Assembly: GCF_001039355.2 (NCBI RefSeq)
Contig: NW_019773925.1
Span: 71,817-135,816 of the forward strand
Length of the DNA stretch: 64,000 nt
Reading direction: 5' to 3'
From: Lingula anatina
Taxonomy: Eukaryota; Brachiopoda; Lingulata; Lingulida; Lingulidae
A program made the translations under genes and the position numbers. Positions 42,688 to 54,964 of the stretch are shown here, one piece after another (within the stretch, counting starts at the first letter, position 1; every line of letters begins with the position of its first letter). Below the pieces are notes generated by a model. It made no database searches, was not told the DNA's origin, and saw only the letters and a list, made by a program, of their open reading frames with translations.

Positions 42688-44998
42688 TCAGTATCCAATT
42701 TTGTTCCAGAAATCGCATTTCTTTGGCTTCCAGTTATTAATGACCGGACAATTTGGCACGTTAAACTGCAGTACGCTTAAGTTGGTGGCCATGTTATATT
42801 GAGGCCAACCGTCATCAAGCGTTCTGGAACTTAATACTAATGGGGGGATACTTTTATTAGGATTCCCGGTTTTAGCAAAATTAGTCCAATATGTCAGCAT
42901 CGTGCTTGACAATTTTTGGTCACCAGGTGGCCACGAGAATCCCATTTTAGAAACTGTGTCAAATACGTACGTTAGTTCAGCGCCATGGCATACGTGCCAA
43001 TAGCAAAACGTGACGTTCCCCCATCCTGCAGGGCTGGTCGTGCGATTGAATACGTATAACCACACAGGCTCAGCGCCTGGGGAAGTGCTGTGGCTTATGC
43101 TTTCTACGGCCGCCTTAGTTGCACAGCCAAATAAATAGTCTGTGGCCAATGTGACAAGTCTAGGTTTTTGGTCGTCCGTGGGTAATGGTGGGTACATGTA
43201 AAAAACTTCAGCCGCATGTTCAGGAAAAGTGGCCAAAAGCACCGCCTTATATTCTAGAACTGTTAAGGTCCGGTTCCAAACATCGCAGACAAAACCTTGG
43301 GCTTCTTCGCTGGTAAAACCCATCATAACTGGCTTTCTCTGATAGTTCCCTGTTAAAAAAGCTTGTATAGGTTGTACCAAAACTTCCTTGCCGTCAACGT
43401 AGGGGCCCCATGGTTCAAACAATTCGAGAAGCTGTAGTGAAGCCACGCTCTCTGCTACCTTTACGGCGGCCCAGGCGACCTGATCGGCGGACGCGTTACG
43501 AAGACAGGCCATATGCTCTCGCAGGCAACCCAGAGCGTCGGCAAGATAGTCTCCGAGTAGTTTGGCAGCACCGTAGTTCTTGAATGGGAGAGCAAACGGG
43601 GCGCTTTCGACGATGGCGCGTTTGAAGAGAGCGTTGCTCTTCTCCGAGGTAAAGTGAAGTGCCACCGACTGTCCACCTGCACTCTGTCCGAATAGGGTTA
43701 CCTAGAATGTCATCATTAAGTGTGCATTGCATTACATACGGGGTTTCTTATGTACAAGGAAACACTTGAATTTAACATGTATTCATTTTCAATTGACAAT
43801 GAATTTAGGTTAACTGCTAAACTGCATGCAGATATAATTGTGTTCATAGATAGCAAAATGTTGAATATGTTGAATTTCTATGTCTTTGATCATATGAGTT
43901 CTGCTTAAGTACCTACTTTCCTGGAATACATTTTATGTTTTGTTTAATTTTGAAATCTTGGTACAATTAATATATCTACCTCATCAGGATTCCCGCCAAA
44001 GTTTTTAATATTTTTCTGCACCCATGTCATGGCGAGGCGCTGGTCCATGATGCCATAGTTCCCCTGTGCTGAGTCACTTTGCTTTCCTGTTACCAAAAAT
44101 CCTAGAGCACCTGGGATGAAAAGAAGCAAAAATCAAACACGTACATAACAAATATTCACGTGTACAATAGTGTTCTACATGCAAATCAAATTTACCCTTT
44201 GTGTTACTACTTGTATGTTAATTTTTTCAGAATAATTTATATTACATCGTGAAATCTTAGATTTTTTACTTTTACTTTTAATGACTCTTCCTGTAGTAAA
44301 ACTTGCATGAGTTGAGTTAAAAATGACCATCTATCTAGCTAGTCAACTGAGCTGAGTTGAGTTGAAAATGACCATCTATCTAGCTAGAGACATATCTGTG
44401 AATATCTGTAAAAAATCTATCACTCACCCTGGTAGAAGGTACATTATACATATCTATCTATAGTTTTACAATTATAAATAAAATTCTTTAATGGATTTCA
44501 GACTTTAAATAAATATATTACAAATACACGTATATTTTATTATCTATATTACTATCTATAAATATATTATTTTTAACGTATATTATTATTATTATCAATG
44601 TTATTACATGCAGTGACAAACATTGTATAATGTGTACCAGTAATCTTACCGAGGCGGTAGTTAAAGTTAACGACAACCACGTTCCCCTGACTGGCCATAA
44701 ACTCTCCGTCCCAGTTGGGGGAGGCCCCGCTCAGGATGGTGAACTGGCCCCCGTGAATGAATACCATCACAGACAGGTGGGCAAGGTTGGTGGCGTTCAG
44801 AGGTGTGAACACGTTCAGGAATAGACAGTCCTCAGACGTCTGAAGAAAGACAGGAAAGGTAGCAACGCGTTTGAGTTGTATGGCGTTTTAATATAATTTT
44901 AATATGACGTCGTTTTGTCATTTTTTATAGTAAAAGGATGCATAGCTAGAAAAGTGTTATTTTTCAGGAAACTATTGACACAGGTGCATAGGATCAGT

Positions 44999-45047
<49 letters not shown>

Positions 45048-46402
45048 CACCCTGTTTCAATAACATGAAACGACATTTTTACAAATGAAAAAATCTAGGT
45101 TTATATGAAAATTAAATAATTATTATTAGAAATAAACCCGGTCACAATTAGAGAAAACAATCATATATTGTTTATTAATTCAAATTAGGCAAATGAAAGT
45201 GCTCAGCGTCCTCCTGTCCTCACCACATTGATGCAACCCCTGGGTGGCGTGTACCACGTGCAGCCCACCTGGGGGCATGCGGGGGGTAGCGTGATCCCCA
45301 GCAGCGTCCTCCCCGTGGAGCCCCAGGGTGATTTAGGGACCGGCGGCTTCCATCTGCAAAATTATTATAGTCACCATTATTTGAAGAGGGTGGGGGAGTT
45401 GGTTTCTTTAGGAATGACCGGCATTGGATTCGGATCCGACCCTCGCTCCCTTGGCATGGGGTTCGGGGGCCTTTCAAGGGCCCCGGTAACTTTTGGTGTT
45501 TGGAGGGCAAACGGTGCAATTTGGCACGGTTTAGAATTATGCTTCAGCTAGACGTTATTTGGTGTAATTTGTTCAAGGACCCTCCGGCCCGCTGGCCCTC
45601 CTGAACCCCTAAATCGACAACTGACCATGTATATCAGTTCTTAATTAGTGCCAAAGCACCATTCACTTTAAGTGCTCCCCAGTTTAGCATTGTATTACAA
45701 GTCAAATCATCTCTTCGTGATAACATAATTTACCTTGTTATGAAATCAAATACTTATCTGGTATCATCAGTGTGATGTGCATTGTTAACATATAACTTAG
45801 ATTTAACACTTTGCACTTAATCTCACTCGGCTTAATTTGGTCAGCTATTTCTTAAAATGTGCTTATTCCCCAAAAATCATTTCGCTCAGGAGTAAGTGAA
45901 ATTTATTTTGCTTTTTAAAAGGATGGATTGGCAACGATTCTTTAAACACCCTCGTCGTCATGATAAATGAGAAATAAACTACGCCTTCTATAAAGCTGAC
46001 TCTTAGATTGATACTACCTCCATATCGATGAGAAAACGGGACCACGCCGCCTGAAGTAGGTTACAAACTGATTACATATCTTGTTAACATGTACCTATAT
46101 TCAGATTTAGGCATGGTATAATCTGAAGAAAGAAATAACAAATGTTCATGCTCTTTTCCTTAACATGCATGTCTTTCAACCCACCTCAAACTCCCCACCG
46201 GAGGCTCTGCATACGGAATGCCATAAAAGATGTTTGCAGATCCACGATAAATACCCTGTACGGGCCCCTGGGCAGTGACCACCACGGGGCCTTGGCCCTT
46301 ACTGACGTCACTTGATGCCACAAAACGTAATGCTCGTGCACCAGAAGGCGAGTGCACAAGTTCCAGAGCCAGGAAAATGAAGAATAAATACGTTTGCTGC
46401 AT
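42688..46402 (-). CDS. Secreted type-B carboxylesterase (560 aa)
   Basis: Alpha/beta-hydrolase of the carboxylesterase/cholinesterase family, hydrolysing ester substrates. Complete in 5 exons: 46402-46185, 45353-45224, 44839-44650, 44110-43980, 43701-42688; 1683 nt. Signal peptide [18 protein letters not shown]. Family landmarks in order: [26 protein letters not shown] (oxyanion loop), [24 protein letters not shown] with nucleophile Ser230, a Glu near 356 (TSEEAQ), and His462 in [10 protein letters not shown]. The triad looks complete, so catalytic activity is likely, unlike neuroligins. The CHGAEL form resembles the crystal-protein/D2-like esterase branch. There is no C-terminal membrane or GPI signal (ends CDFWNKIGY). 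The exon structure is the same as in the neighbour at 47401-50341. Substrate unknown. Confidence 0.9.
44310..44387. repeat. ~46-bp tandem duplication in an esterase intron
   Basis: The segment aaaatgaccatctatctagc occurs twice, at about 44319 and 44365, with gagttgagtt-like flanks. Confidence 0.8.
44999..45046. repeat. (AAT)n microsatellite
   Basis: AAT run in intron 2 of the first complete esterase. Confidence 0.9.
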
Positions 46403-46672
46403 ATTGAGACAGCGCAGGATGATCTTCTTATGCTACAAATTCCATCCCAGGACAGACGTCTGTCCCTGTTCCATCCAACGTTTAGACAGTGGACTTCAAC
46501 TCTTACGAGTTGACTCTATCTATTTACACGCTGGGCACGGAAGATACAGTAGGCCTACAGCGTGATATAATTTTGTCGAACAATAGGCCAAAGTTGACAT
46601 TTTAGTTCTATCATTGACATTTATGATACTCCAAATTTTCAACTTGATTGCAAATTCCGGAAGTCATCAATA

Positions 46673-46727
<55 letters not shown>

Positions 46728-46776
46728 ATACATATCAATACATATCTAGCACCTACAAGATCGAGCTGCTGTTGAC

Positions 46777-46827
<51 letters not shown>

Positions 46828-47400
46828 CGTTTCATGTAACAATATATAGCACATTTACCGATTGTGCATCTTTGAACCTCACAGTTCATTCACCTGGTTA
46901 CGACATCGACTGATGGGCTGGAAACTTTATCTCTGACCTATAATCTACATTGTCATCTTCTGGTTGACGTGATTTCTAATAACACAAACATCACACGATC
47001 ACCAACGTGGGGGATTTACAGATAAGAGACTAAAAGGTGTTGTCAGGCAAGGAAGGTTCACGGAAGGTTTATTTTTAATCACACATTTGGTCAGAAAAAA
47101 AGCCCCTTTTGAATCAAAATTTGATCAAGGTGCTATGTCGTTTTTTTTTTAGGAAACAGCCTATTGGTGTAAAAAAAAAAAAGAAAAAAGGATCTCCTTG
47201 GAAATTTCTGGCAACAAGTCTTTGTGCGGTCAGTGTGCTATGACATAGACTTAAAAGACATAAAACGCAGTTTTACATTTATTAAAACATTATTTTATTA
47301 TCTATTATATTCTGAGTATCATAATTAAAGCCTACTGACACTATCTTTCGGTGTTATTGATGCCATATAATCGCTTAAAATGTCAATTTTTTAGTCATTT
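46403..47400. other. Spacer between the two esterases
   Basis: Promoter side of the esterase at 42688-46402 and 3' flank of the one at 47401. A minus-strand AATAAA (plus TTTATT at 47294) lies about 100 bp past the stop of the second esterase. Contains opposed (TTA)n and (AAT)n arrays; no gene is seen. Confidence 0.55.
46671..46827. repeat. Opposed (TTA)n and (AAT)n arrays
   Basis: A TTA run (about 46671-46725) and an AAT run (about 46779-46827) are separated by about 50 bp and are complementary, so the pair could form a hairpin or cruciform. Confidence 0.85.
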
Positions 47401-50341
47401 TCAATATCCAATACCATCCCAAAAGTCACACAACTTCGTTTTAAAGTCATACATTACAGAACCCATTGGAGCTTTGAACTCCAGGACGCTGAAGTTCGTC
47501 TGGGAATGAAAAGGCGGCCAATATTTGTCATAAAATTTCATTCTGGTGACTCCATCGTTGAACCCTTGTCTTGGATTGGCGCCGGCCGGGTACAGAGTGT
47601 TGGGATTGCCCGTCCTTGCGAAATTAGCCCAGTACTTTTGCATAGCATGGGAGAGTTTTTGTTCCTCTTTTGATAATTCAAAGCCCTTATTATTACCTGG
47701 ATTAAACACAAAAGGAAGTTCCGAACCATGGCACACATGGCCGTAACAGTACGTGATGTTGGACCAGAATCTAGGTGCGACGGTTTGATTAAAGACGTAC
47801 ATCCATATATATGGGAATAAAAACGATCTTCTTGCAATGGCTTTCGCGGCAGCTCTTGTTGGGCAGATGAATGCATAATCTGTAGAGATATTGACAAACG
47901 CAGGGCGTTGGTCTCCTGAACTTACAATAGGGTACGTAGAAAGTACGGACCTTATGTGAACTGGGAAAGTAGCCAGTAAAATTGCTCGATATTCAGTCTC
48001 GCTTACATTGTGTAGAAACCCGGCATATACAAATGACTGAGCCTCTTGCGTTGTAACGCCCATCATGATAGGTTTGCGTTGAAAGTTCCCGGACATAAAG
48101 GCGTCAAGCGGTTGGTCCTTCACTTCCACGCCATCTATGAAGGGTCCCCACTGCTCAAAAAATTCTAGAACTTGGAGCGACGCTACCTTCACCGAGACGA
48201 CATTTTCGGCGGTCACGAGCGCGTCAGCAGAAGCGTTCCGAAGACAGTTTACGACGTCATGTTGACAACCAAGCGCTTGAATCAAGTACTTGCCTAAACG
48301 CTTCGCTTCAGAATGGGACTTGAAGTGGATAGCAAACGGGGAACTCTCCACAATGGCGCGTCGGAACAAAGAGGAGCTCTTGGCAGATGTCATGTGAAGA
48401 GCCACGGATTGGGCTCCGGCACTTTGGCCAAATATTGTTACCTGTGTGTGTGATTGGTTTTCAAAAGAAAACAGAAAGCCTTAGTTAATATTTCAAATAG
48501 GTAATGACCATCTGGTTTATGTAAATCGAATCGTAAATATTTCAAATGCTAATCAATGTGACTTTGTAACTCATAGGCCTATATTAGTAAATCTATTTTG
48601 TTTTACATCATTCAAGAGGTGCATGACATCTGGGAACACCAACCTCATCAGGGTTACCGCCAAAATTTCTGATGTTCCTTTGGACCCATGCCAAAGCGAA
48701 ACGCTGGTCCATCACTCCGTAGTTGCCTTGGGGTGCGTCGGGTCCCTCATCAGCGAACAGAAACCCCAGGGCTCCTTCATGTGAGAACAGATACATGATG
48801 ATAGCTTTTGTATCATTCTACACATCGCTTTTTATTCCAGGAAGTTTTTTTAACGAACAGACCGTGCCTCTAACGTATATAATATTTTTTCATAAGTAAA
48901 TTATTTTAAATGAAATTTTATGAAAAACTGAAATTATCTCGGCGAACTTGCGTATAGAATCGAAAATAGATAAATAAATTGAAAATAATGAAAACTAGTT
49001 GCCTAATCTATAATTGATGGTGACCACCACAACGTTTTCCATGCTGGCTAGTGTCTCGCCGTTCCATAAGGGGGAGCCACCGCTCATTGTCGTAAACTGC
49101 CCGCCGTGAATAAAAAACATTACCGGGAGATTGGAGAAGTATGATGCTCCACTGGGCGTGAATATGTTGAGAGTAAGGCAGTCCTCTGATGTCTGAAATG
49201 ATGAAAAAAAAATTTGTTAAAAAGATTTAAAAACAAACTATAAATATTTTTAAATTAAAATGTTTAGTTGGGGCATAGAGGCCTTAAAAATAGGTTTGCG
49301 GTATGAGGATGAATAAACACAACGCAAAAACAGAAAGTGACACATATTCCCATTGTTTAGAAATAACAAAACTAAGATGAGATTCAGATACACTCTAGAA
49401 GTCCATGTGCAAAAACGATGCATATTTGTTCAACTTTTCTAAAGGAGTGGCAAACTCGATCAAAAGTTCTATGATCAACCTACTGAATCCGTCCAAAATT
49501 TCATCTCCCAATGGCAGAATGACATACCCTTGCCCAGTAATAAGAATAAAATTAGATTTTTAATGGACAGAAATAAATAATGCATAAGTTGTTCTACCTT
49601 ATTGACGCAGATAAACGGCGGACTGTGCCACAAACAAGACGTCTGCGGACACGCGGGGGGTACGACATCAGCAAGCAGCGTTTTCCCTGATGCATGCCAA
49701 GATGATTTGAATTGTGGAGGGCGCCATCTTTTTAATTCACAAAACAGACGAAATATATTTTGAAATTTACTTGATGAAGTTTTTTAATATCCTACCATGA
49801 CATTTATGTGTCTACATAATAAATGATAAAAATTATCAGTGATGTCTGAAAGTCAAGCCAATTTAAGCAGATATGCGTTTAAACTTTATCCTATCAGCCT
49901 TAATTTCTTTATCGTCTCTAAAGTAACTACTCCAATGTATTGTATTCAAGCTTTTGTTCATGCATGTTTTAAGGTACATTTTACACTTGTTTTCTGCATA
50001 CGTGACCAATGAAGAAAAAAGTAGTACACAAAATTAGGTTTTGAAATTCTCATCATACTGAACATACAATGAACAGAACCCCTGTTTCACCTTAAATTTC
50101 CCACAGGAGGCTCGGCGAAGGGGATGCCGTAGAATACCTTGGACGCACCGCGGTATATCCCCTGTAAAGGCCCCTCTGTTGTCACTACCACGGGGCCTTT
50201 AGGCTTCTCATCATTTTTTGTAAAAGTGAACCTCAAAGTTGGCCTCGGATTTCTAACACTGACCAAATGATCAATGTTTACAATCAAGGCGCAGAGAAAA
50301 AGATAACGGCTCGTCTTTTGCATCTTAGCAAACTTTAACAC
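47401..50341 (-). CDS. Secreted type-B carboxylesterase paralogue (580 aa)
   Basis: Complete in 5 exons: 50341-50091, 49727-49598, 49192-49003, 48774-48644, 48441-47401; 1743 nt. Exons 2-4 (130, 190, 131 bp) have exactly the same lengths and phases as in the esterase at 42688-46402. Start: ATG at 50341, or the second Met (MQKTSRYLFLCALIV) seven codons in, which gives the cleaner signal peptide. Landmarks: YGIPFAEPPVG, SEDCLTLNI, IHGGQF, FGQSAGA with nucleophile Ser241, TTQEAQ (Glu), GHVCHGSELPFVF (His), and end CDFWDGIGY. The triad appears intact. The intron after 49003 begins GC (TTAG/gcaact) instead of GT. Divergence from the other esterase is much greater than between the cluster's recent copies, so this is an older paralogue. 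Confidence 0.9.
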
Positions 50342-52992
50342 TTTGCCTATACTATTAGTGTGCCTCCCTCTCTCTCGATTTGAATGTCCGGGAGTGTCAA
50401 ATATGTATGTGCGAAAGGGTATTATATCTCTTCATCACACCGTAAATCACCTTATGCTCTGCGATGATTTATTTTTACGGACATTAGAAACCGTCTTGTT
50501 CAAATAGTTAAAAACAAGACAGGCACGAAAATAAGACTTGAAAAAGTGTTCCAACGAAAGAGTATGGAAATCATTTTATTTTTAAATCCAATATTTTACA
50601 ATGTACATGTAAATAAAGTACATTTTCCATTTTGTAAATGAGACAGTAAATCATGTCTTTATTAGGCTCTATTCCCATAGATTTTAGATCGATCTATCCC
50701 CGCGGGGAGTCTCACTAGATTACTTTCTGATAATCCGACTTAAATGTCCGTCCCGCCTACTACAAGCTGTAAGGGGATAATTAACTTTCGTGTCCGCCCG
50801 GCTGACAGCTATTTAGCGTGAACCCCCAGGGAGTTAGGTCGATCCAATGTAGGTCGATCTAATCTATGAGAATGGGGTGTTTATTAGAGCCTCGTGGACA
50901 TGCATATGCTGACCGCTTGATCAGTTGACTTTACACCTAGCTAGGAGCCATATATGCGTCACTTACACGTGAGGCGCAAAGTTTTTATATTGTAGGCCTG
51001 TGGGTTACATAGACCTCTCTGTCGTGACGTATTGATACAGTGCGGATAGGATTGACAATAACACGGAAAGATCCATGATATTGTTTATTGGGAAAGGCAT
51101 GTCTTTTTAGTAAAACGAATCACGATTCTTTAAAACCATCATAGGTTTTCTCGCATTGCAGAGGGAAATATGGACATCGCATACTTTTCTGAGGAGTTTT
51201 ATTGTTTATAAGGTCTGAATTGGGAGAGAGATTTTTTGCAAGATACTGAGGCGTAACAAATATGACACTGGGACATTCTCAAATGCGTGCAAAATGCCTT
51301 TACACAAGGCAAATTCTGGGGATTCCCAAGATGATGCTTTGCGAAGTGAAATGACCATTATTTGCCCAACCCCTTTTGGATTCGGTCCTTGGCCCAATAT
51401 AAAGTAATAATAACTGCAGTTACACTTGAGCTCAGAAAAAAATCCAATAATGAGACAATCATAATTTCCTTCAGTAATCGCTTAAGGCGATTTGTGTATG
51501 TGCTGGCGGGGGGAAATTGCCGTCGCCGTCCTGACGGGGTGACAAACGCCCACGTGCACAACACGCGGCCCCCCTCTTTTCGCGTACTATAATATTTATA
51601 TTTACTCATTTCTTCTGATGTAAAATTTTCAGAAATATATACGGTATAATCCCATGTCGCAGAAATGGTAACGCCACTTAATTTTCTTCAAACATTTTTT
51701 CGAATTTGAGTTAAAATGAATGCCAACATGATTACAGCATTTAAAAGATAAATCTATATACTTAGATATTTATCTAGGATAGAGCAAAAATTTTTGTTAT
51801 AGCTAAATTTAAAAGTAATAAATAGCGTGCGGACCACGTATCAAAATCCTCAAAAATACATACGAGTCGATTGTTGCTGTCTGCAAACACAACGGTACAC
51901 GTGGGATAACATGAAGAGTGTCAAAGTGTTATCACTGCTAACATCTCTATGTTATATAGAATAACATACACTTAATCCCAGAAGGACAATATATGACACA
52001 TGATTCATGCACCATATGTCGGTTGTGGGGGCTTTTCCAAAACAAAATGATGTATATTAAAAAACCCTCTGGCAAGGGCCATCTGAGTACAATGTGCACT
52101 TTCACTGTAAAAGAGGAAATATAAATATATATGAATAAAGACAAATTAGGTTCTTCTGACTTTATTAAAAGTATTCTAAAACCTTAATATTAACAATAGT
52201 TCTACATGTACAGAAAAGACATGTAATCATAAATCATAAACAACAGGCTAGGGCTATTTCACATTTAACAATGTACATTATACATGTCTGTTTGTACCCT
52301 GAACTAACAAAATATTTACAAGTTACATACTTGCACATTAAAAAATGAGCTACACTTCTCCATCAAACATTTAAGTGTTGTTATCAAATTTCAGAGTGCA
52401 AAATCCGTCTCATGTTGTTTGCAATAAAAAGGTGTACTTCACAAGAGTCTTAACCACAAACTTAAAGAAACAGGGATAGCCAGGAAAATGATGAAAATAC
52501 ATTTCAAATTTTTTTTATCAACTTTCTCATATCTAAATGGTAATGTTTACTTAAAATTCTTATAATTTCCCCAGATACATATTTCATTAATAAGATCGAC
52601 TCCAGGGAAAAGATCCATGCTTCCAAGCAGAGACTGGTTTACTTCTTTTGTTTCTACCACCTGTATACACATAAAATACAGCATACCAATTTTAAAATAT
52701 CTTCTAGTTTTCAGATAGATCAGCCAGCATTTTATAACATTTTTCAAGGGTGTATGTATGAACAGTTTTTTAAAACTTTGTTTGTTAATTAAGTTTTTGG
52801 CATATTTGATAATTCCTCACCCTAAACTTTTTTTCAATTTTCTGGTGGTGGTGAGGAATGCTTGCCTAACAAAAAGAAAAAATGAGATCCAGTGTGGAAT
52901 AAACTGGGAAGCCAAGTTGACATGACAGTTATGTAAACACCAATATCTCATACAACAGTCAATCACAGGCAGATTAAAACTGCCACTGACAG
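50342..52992. other. Intergenic region, esterase promoter to LRRC51 3' flank
   Basis: Holds the second copy of the MITE (50666-50879) and a GC-richer patch at about 51500-51580. A minus-strand AATAAA (plus TTTATT at 52161) could end LRRC51. Open frames at 51206-51609 lack splice or family support and are not called. Confidence 0.5.
50666..50879. mobile_element. MITE-like element, copy 2, with 8-bp target duplication
   Basis: 214 bp, close to the copy at 19773-19986. Inverted ends: gctctattcccatagatttt against the reverse complement caccccattctcatagatta. It is flanked on both sides by tttattag (50658-50665 and 50880-50887). An 8-bp duplication fits an hAT-type transposase acting in trans. No coding capacity. 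Confidence 0.8.
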
Positions 52993-54799
52993 CTAGTCCT
53001 CTGCTTCCTTCTTTTTCTTGGTCTTTTTGTTCAAGCCATACAGCTTACTGTACGTGTCTGCCGTGGCTCGGTCAGCTTTAGTAATGCGGCTGAAGTCAAA
53101 GTCAGCAAGGTTTGGAAGCTTGGATAAAACATGACTTCTGTAACCCTGAAAGTAAGCATTGCAAAAAGGACTAAATACAGCACTCTCTAGATAGCATTTG
53201 TTCATCTTCATTGTATCAGATGTGTCACGTTGATGAAATGTGATATACATGTATGAAACAGCACTGAACTTATAAAGCAGGTGATATGCAGGGGCGGATC
53301 CAAATATATTTTCTGACAGTCTTCCAAATTGTCTTTGTTGATCCATCCTCCATTCTTGACCGTCTTCCGGCAGAAAAAATAGATACCTGTCAATGTAAAC
53401 TTGAAAATCTGACCGTCTTCCGAAAGACCCAGAAGACGGCCTAAATCCGCCCCTGATATGTACTTCATAATGTGATCAATAAATACCTCAGGCTGAGTAT
53501 TTTTTACTTCCAAATGTGCATTTAACTGTTACAATTATACATCTCTCAAGACCTCCATACATGGAAAGTGCTTCGGATAGCTAAAACAGTGGTATGGGTA
53601 ATACTTTGTATGTCAATCATCCAGCTATATTTTACATAAATTTAACTAATTTATCTAATACTGGATTTACAAATGTGTTTAGTTGACTTGTACTTACTTT
53701 GATATTCTCAATAGGATTCCCATGCAGTGTAAGTTTCCTGAGACTTCTACATGTGGCCAGGTTGTCCACCTCCTTCAAGTCTGCTATGCCATTGCCATGT
53801 AAATACAGGATCTGCAGATTGGGGTATTTTCCTAAAACCTACGTGGTTTTCAAAGACACAGAACAGAACTTGTACTGAGTATAATGAATATTTTGATGAG
53901 GACAAGTGAGACTGCAAATATTTTAAAGTCATGGCCAGTGTTAGAAATTAACGCTGGACCGTCTGCCCGGGGCTGACAACTTTCAGAACGGACTGAGAAG
54001 TTTTCCCACCTGGCAGGCATTTGAGCCAGCTACTTTTCAAGATGGCTGAACTTTCGGTCCAGCAACTAATTTTCCTAAGAGGCAAACAGTGGTCATGGCA
54101 GACCTGTATATTGCTAATGTTCTTAAAGGTTTAAACTACAGAATATGCAATTAAAAAAAATGATAACATAAATCATGAGGCATATCCAAATCATTATACA
54201 TTTTCTTTTGAAAGCTTTCGGTTCCTTGACTCTATAAAATATAAAAAAAAGATCACCTTATCATTCAAGGCAATGTTACACACAACCAAAAGTTATATTT
54301 ACTCACAGGGTCAAGCTTGGTAAGCTCATTAAAAGACAAATCTAGCCACTGTAACTCTAATGGATCATCTACCAGTTTTTCTAAAGTGGCTTCCAGTGTT
54401 TCAAAGTCTGCTATGTTATTGTTGTTAAGTCTAAGGCAGTGAGACAAGTATTTCCCGGACTCTGACTTCTTTGGTTTGCTTTTCCTTGGAGACTGTAACC
54501 TTGGCTCTTCACCTAAAACATCTAAAATGACCCAAAACACGGTTATCTTAATCAGACTATTAGTGACAAGTAAAGAGTGTATTTAATTGTACATGGAAAA
54601 TGTCCTTTTCATTGTCATGTTATAACTGGACCTACTGACTTAAATTCTGAAATTTCTAAATGCAACATTTTGTTCAAACAAATAATCTTTTAAAATGAAA
54701 AACTCTTAATAATCTCAAAATATTCAAAATAGTTTTTGATTCTGCCCTGTTAATTGTTTAAGTAATGATAACTTTAATCTGCACACCTGTTTTTCACGG

Positions 54800-54856
<57 letters not shown>

Positions 54857-54964
54857 ATTCATTCACTTACCTGAACAAGTTGTTAAAGTCATAAAACTGA
54901 AATCTAGAGGAGCAAGAATTTCTGCGTTCTTATCCGTTGTGCCTGCCTTTCTTGGCGACGACAT
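52993..54964 (-). CDS. LRRC51: LRRC51-like leucine-rich repeat protein (200 aa)
   Basis: Complete in 4 exons: 54964-54871, 54521-54307, 53838-53698, 53145-52993; 603 nt. Starts MSSPRKAGTTDKNAEILAPLDFS, shown here only by position: the PLDFS-like motif is at about residues 21-25. Leucine-rich repeats follow: LRLNNNNIADF, LQWLDLSFNELTKLDP, LQILYLHGNGIADL, LRKLTLHGNPIE. The C-terminal cap LPNLADFDFSRITKADRATA is characteristic of LRRC51 (the LRTOMT1 product), and the tail is Lys-rich. Length matches the vertebrate protein (about 190 residues). Its start faces the NuMA-like gene about 1 kb away. The vertebrate gene is linked to hearing loss through the fused LRTOMT locus; the cellular role of LRRC51 itself is not well defined. 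Intron 3 carries a short inverted-repeat element (53289-53455). Confidence 0.9.
53289..53455. mobile_element. Short inverted-repeat element in LRRC51 intron 3
   Basis: 167 bp with ends caggggcggatccaaa and aaatccgcccctg, inverted to each other and flanked by atatg on both sides. The interior repeats gaccgtcttccg and its variants. Non-autonomous DNA transposon; class not certain. Confidence 0.75.
53938..54075. mobile_element. Probable interspersed element in LRRC51 intron 2
   Basis: Contains gctggaccg ... cggtccagc as inverted segments about 110 bp apart and begins agtgttagaaattaacgctg, a form seen at repeat ends in other animal genomes (from memory). No second copy in this window, so the call is tentative. 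Confidence 0.4.
54803..54855. repeat. (CT)n microsatellite at a splice donor
   Basis: Pure CT tract. On the LRRC51 strand it is (GA)n starting about 16 nt into intron 1. Confidence 0.95.

Noticed and set aside
51206-51609. Minus-strand open frames with a hydrophobic stretch
   Set aside because: No splice context, no recognisable family and no neighbouring exons.
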